Origin: Gammaproteobacteria bacterium
Lineage (GTDB): Bacteria > Pseudomonadota > Gammaproteobacteria > Thiomicrospirales > Thiomicrospiraceae
Assembly (NCBI GenBank): GCA_014763665.1
Contig: JACXUY010000012.1
Span: 1 to 39,179 of the forward strand
DNA length: 39,179 nt
Direction: 5' to 3'
Below, one piece after another: positions 37,195 through 39,179 of this stretch. Position 1 is the first letter of the stretch. Every line of letters begins with the position of its first letter. Under the pieces are notes generated by a model. That model ran no database searches. It saw nothing but the letters and a program-made list of their open reading frames with translations, and had not been told where the DNA came from. The translations under genes and the position numbers were made by a program.

Positions 37195-38725
37195 TGTCAT
37201 TGCCCAATGGGCAGAAAAGCTAGGTTGGCCAACCTATGGGTTAAGACTAGTGCTGGCCTTAGTTATAGGCTCAGTTGCTGTGTTAGGTTTCTCGCCCTAC
37301 GATTTTCCGTTAGCGACCTTAGTGGCTCTGGTTGCCCTTTGGTCACTCTGGTCAACGGCAGGTAGCTGGCGTCAGGGGGCGGCAGAAGGCATGGCGTTTG
37401 GTGTTGGCTTCTTTGGTTATGGTGTGAGCTGGTTGGGCATCAGTTTAGCCATCTATGGCGGCGTTCCCTTCGGTTTTACTTGGTTAGTGGTGTTGCTGTT
37501 GGTGTTGCTGTTATCGCTTTTTATTGCGATGGTGGGAGCATTGGCTGTCTGGTCAGGAAACGGCTTTCCTAAGGCCTTATGGGCGTTGTTACTCTTACCT
37601 AGCTTTTGGGTAGGCGCTGAATGGCTGCGTGTGATGATTTGGGATGGCTTTCCTTGGCTGCTGGTCGGTTATTCTCATACAGACACTTGGTTGGCTGGCT
37701 GGGCGCCACTGGGTGGAACGCTCGCGGTGAGTTTTGCCGTTAGTGTTTCGGCAGGTTTGTTATGGTTGTTATTGCGATCAGTACAATGGTTTCCTGTTGC
37801 TTTAGCCTTTGGCTTATTTTGGAGTTTTTCAGGTTATTTATCGGGTTTGAGCTGGGTTGAAGCCAAGGGAGAAGCGACGCAGGTTGCTTTAGTGCATGGT
37901 CAGGTTTCAGAGACCATTAAGTGGGACTCAAATGCGTTAATGCCCATTTTACGTGCTTATGAGCAAGCCAGTGAGCCTTTTCTGGGTAGAGCAAACGTGA
38001 TTGTTTGGCCAGAAACGGCGATTCCAACTTTTCTAGATAGTGTGATGCCTGCCTTAGATGAGTTTACTCAACGCGCTGCGCAGTCTCAAACTCAGATCAT
38101 CACAGGCGTTGCTTTGCGTGAAGACACCATTCATGGACGTCAATACTTCAATAGTATTGCCGCCTTAGATGGTAGTTTGCGCTATGATAAGCAACATTTG
38201 GTGCCTTTTAGTGAATATTACCCAGGTTTTGCTGTGCTATCGGCACTCGCCAAATTCATTAATATGCCCATGTCCCAGTTTTCAGTGGGTGAATTGCCCA
38301 AAGTTCAGCCCGTGGCTGAACAGCAGGTGGGCTTGGCTGTGTGTTATGAGGCGGATTTTGGCTTGGAAATGGCCATTGTCACACCGACAACGGATTGGTG
38401 GTTGGTGGTTAGTGATGATGGTTGGTTCCATCCCAGCGCCATGGCGGGGCAGCATTGGCAGATGACGCGCTTGCGTGCACGTGAGCTGGGGCGAGAAATT
38501 GTGCGCGTGACTAATCAGGGTTATTCGGGTATTGCGCGTATCAGTGGTGAAGGCGATGTCGTGGCCAAGCCTCGCGATGAGTTGGCTGGTCATTTAGTTT
38601 CGATACAGGCTTATACCGGCGAGACGCCCTATGTGCGTTATCGCGATATGCCTTTGTTGATGCTGTTATCGTTCAGTATTGCTTTGGTATTTATGCGTTG
38701 GAGACGTTCCAAAAAGGTGAGCTGA
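37184..38725 (+). CDS. lnt: Apolipoprotein N-acyltransferase
   Basis: Lnt adds the third acyl chain to the N-terminal Cys of lipoproteins, needed for Lol export to the outer membrane. The 513-residue product has about six N-terminal membrane helices, a periplasmic nitrilase-like domain with the catalytic triad E277 (VIVWPETAIPT), K336 (YDKQHLVPFSEYYP) and C387 (LAVCYEADFG), and a last membrane helix before a basic tail. The residue after the CYE is atypical (ADFG rather than the common x-x-F-P). It overlaps corC by 11 bases and ends the cluster. Confidence 0.97.
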   Translation: MESNVIAQWAEKLGWPTYGLRLVLALVIGSVAVLGFSPYDFPLATLVALVALWSLWSTAGSWRQGAAEGMAFGVGFFGYGVSWLGISLAIYGGVPFGFTWLVVLLLVLLLSLFIAMVGALAVWSGNGFPKALWALLLLPSFWVGAEWLRVMIWDGFPWLLVGYSHTDTWLAGWAPLGGTLAVSFAVSVSAGLLWLLLRSVQWFPVALAFGLFWSFSGYLSGLSWVEAKGEATQVALVHGQVSETIKWDSNALMPILRAYEQASEPFLGRANVIVWPETAIPTFLDSVMPALDEFTQRAAQSQTQIITGVALREDTIHGRQYFNSIAALDGSLRYDKQHLVPFSEYYPGFAVLSALAKFINMPMSQFSVGELPKVQPVAEQQVGLAVCYEADFGLEMAIVTPTTDWWLVVSDDGWFHPSAMAGQHWQMTRLRARELGREIVRVTNQGYSGIARISGEGDVVAKPRDELAGHLVSIQAYTGETPYVRYRDMPLLMLLSFSIALVFMRWRRSKKVS

Positions 38726-38743
38726 CAGATTAGGATACTGCCT

Positions 38744-39179
38744 TTAGCGTTTGCCACCTCCACCGGCTTTACGCAAACTGGCATCTAACCAGCGTGTTGG
38801 CAATAAGCGTTTTAGCCACCAAAAAAGCTGGGTTGGAAAAGTGACACGATAGCGCGTTTTGGGTTTGCGAGCCGTAAATGCCTGCTCTACCACCAGTGCG
38901 ACAGCTTCTGCTGGTAGCGTAAAAGGCGCTGCTGCACCTTCTTTTTTCAGTCTGGCGATCATGCCTTGATATTCGGTTTGGTGGTAACTCTGCGAGGCAT
39001 CGACCCATTGTTGAAACGCTGCATAAGCATTAGCTCTAAATCGACTTTCAATCGGGCCAGGTTCAACGAGCACCACATCAATATTGGTATGGTACAATTC
39101 AAGTCTGAGCGTGTCTGCCATGCCTTCTAGGGCGTACTTACTCATATTGTAAGCGCCTCGATAGGCCATAGCTGCAAAC
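38744..39179 (-). CDS. Short-chain dehydrogenase/reductase, 5' truncated by window edge
   Basis: The frame runs to the window edge, reading FAAMAYRGAYNMSKYALEG at its visible start, so its real start lies beyond 39179. The 144 visible residues are the C-terminal half of a classical SDR: the active-site Y-x-x-x-K in YNMSK, LRLELYHTNIDVVLVEPGPIESRF (the PG motif after the sixth strand), and a C-terminal part ending in a basic tail. The nucleotide-binding GxxxGxG is outside. Substrate is unknown. It converges on lnt with an 18-base gap and no clear terminator. Confidence 0.85.
   Translation of the reverse strand, partial: FAAMAYRGAYNMSKYALEGMADTLRLELYHTNIDVVLVEPGPIESRFRANAYAAFQQWVDASQSYHQTEYQGMIARLKKEGAAAPFTLPAEAVALVVEQAFTARKPKTRYRVTFPTQLFWWLKRLLPTRWLDASLRKAGGGGKR

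Overview
The window looks like a chromosomal core region of a gammaproteobacterium of moderate GC content. The basis is gene order: grpE-dnaK-dnaJ ... dapB-carA-carB-greA, an lptCAB/kdsC block divergent from mlaFEDCB-ibaG-murA, hisGDC, petABC-sspAB, and miaB-phoH-ybeY-corC-lnt are all gammaproteobacterial neighbourhoods, and the first resembles the Pseudomonas order. The bc1 complex genes indicate aerobic or anaerobic respiration. The LPS-export, KDO and Mla genes indicate a Gram-negative outer membrane. I cannot name the genus. I see no tRNA, rRNA, CRISPR array, insertion sequence, prophage or integrase.

Layout. At 1-96 is the tail of a gene cut by the left edge, probably a PD-(D/E)XK nuclease-fold protein. 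At 333-1799 (-) is an ArnT/PMT-type membrane glycosyltransferase. From 1898 to 5755 is the heat-shock operon grpE-dnaK-dnaJ, with two sigma-32-type promoters of identical spacing and a strong terminator. Next come a small lipoprotein gene, dapB, a leader region with a promoter-like site and a terminator hairpin, then carA-carB (pyrimidine and arginine precursor) and greA. greA overlaps a divergent glycerate-kinase-like gene, which overlaps a DUF455 di-iron ferritin-like gene. From 14228 to 17476 all genes are on the minus strand: an orphan small protein, then kdsC-lptC-lptA-lptB-hpf (read right to left). This block lacks the rpoN and ptsN usually found there.

From 17678 to 28231 runs a very compact plus-strand series of 14 genes: a DUF72-like gene, mlaFEDCB (phospholipid trafficking), a YadG/YadH-type ABC exporter inserted before ibaG, murA, hisG-hisD-hisC and a NIF3-family gene. 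At 28343-30842 are petABC (cytochrome bc1 complex) and a terminator, then sspA-sspB, radA, and the miaB-phoH-ybeY-corC-lnt cluster (tRNA thiomethylation, rRNA/ribosome maturation, lipoprotein acylation). A short-chain dehydrogenase, truncated by the right edge, converges on lnt.

Most genes are ordinary and intact. The points most worth a second look are the carA leader, the divergent glycerate-kinase family protein, the YadGH insertion inside the mla operon, the missing rpoN/ptsN and kdsD at their usual positions, the orphan 104-residue protein, and the paired heat-shock promoters with an inverted repeat between grpE and dnaK. I did not find a convincing new defence or mobile system.
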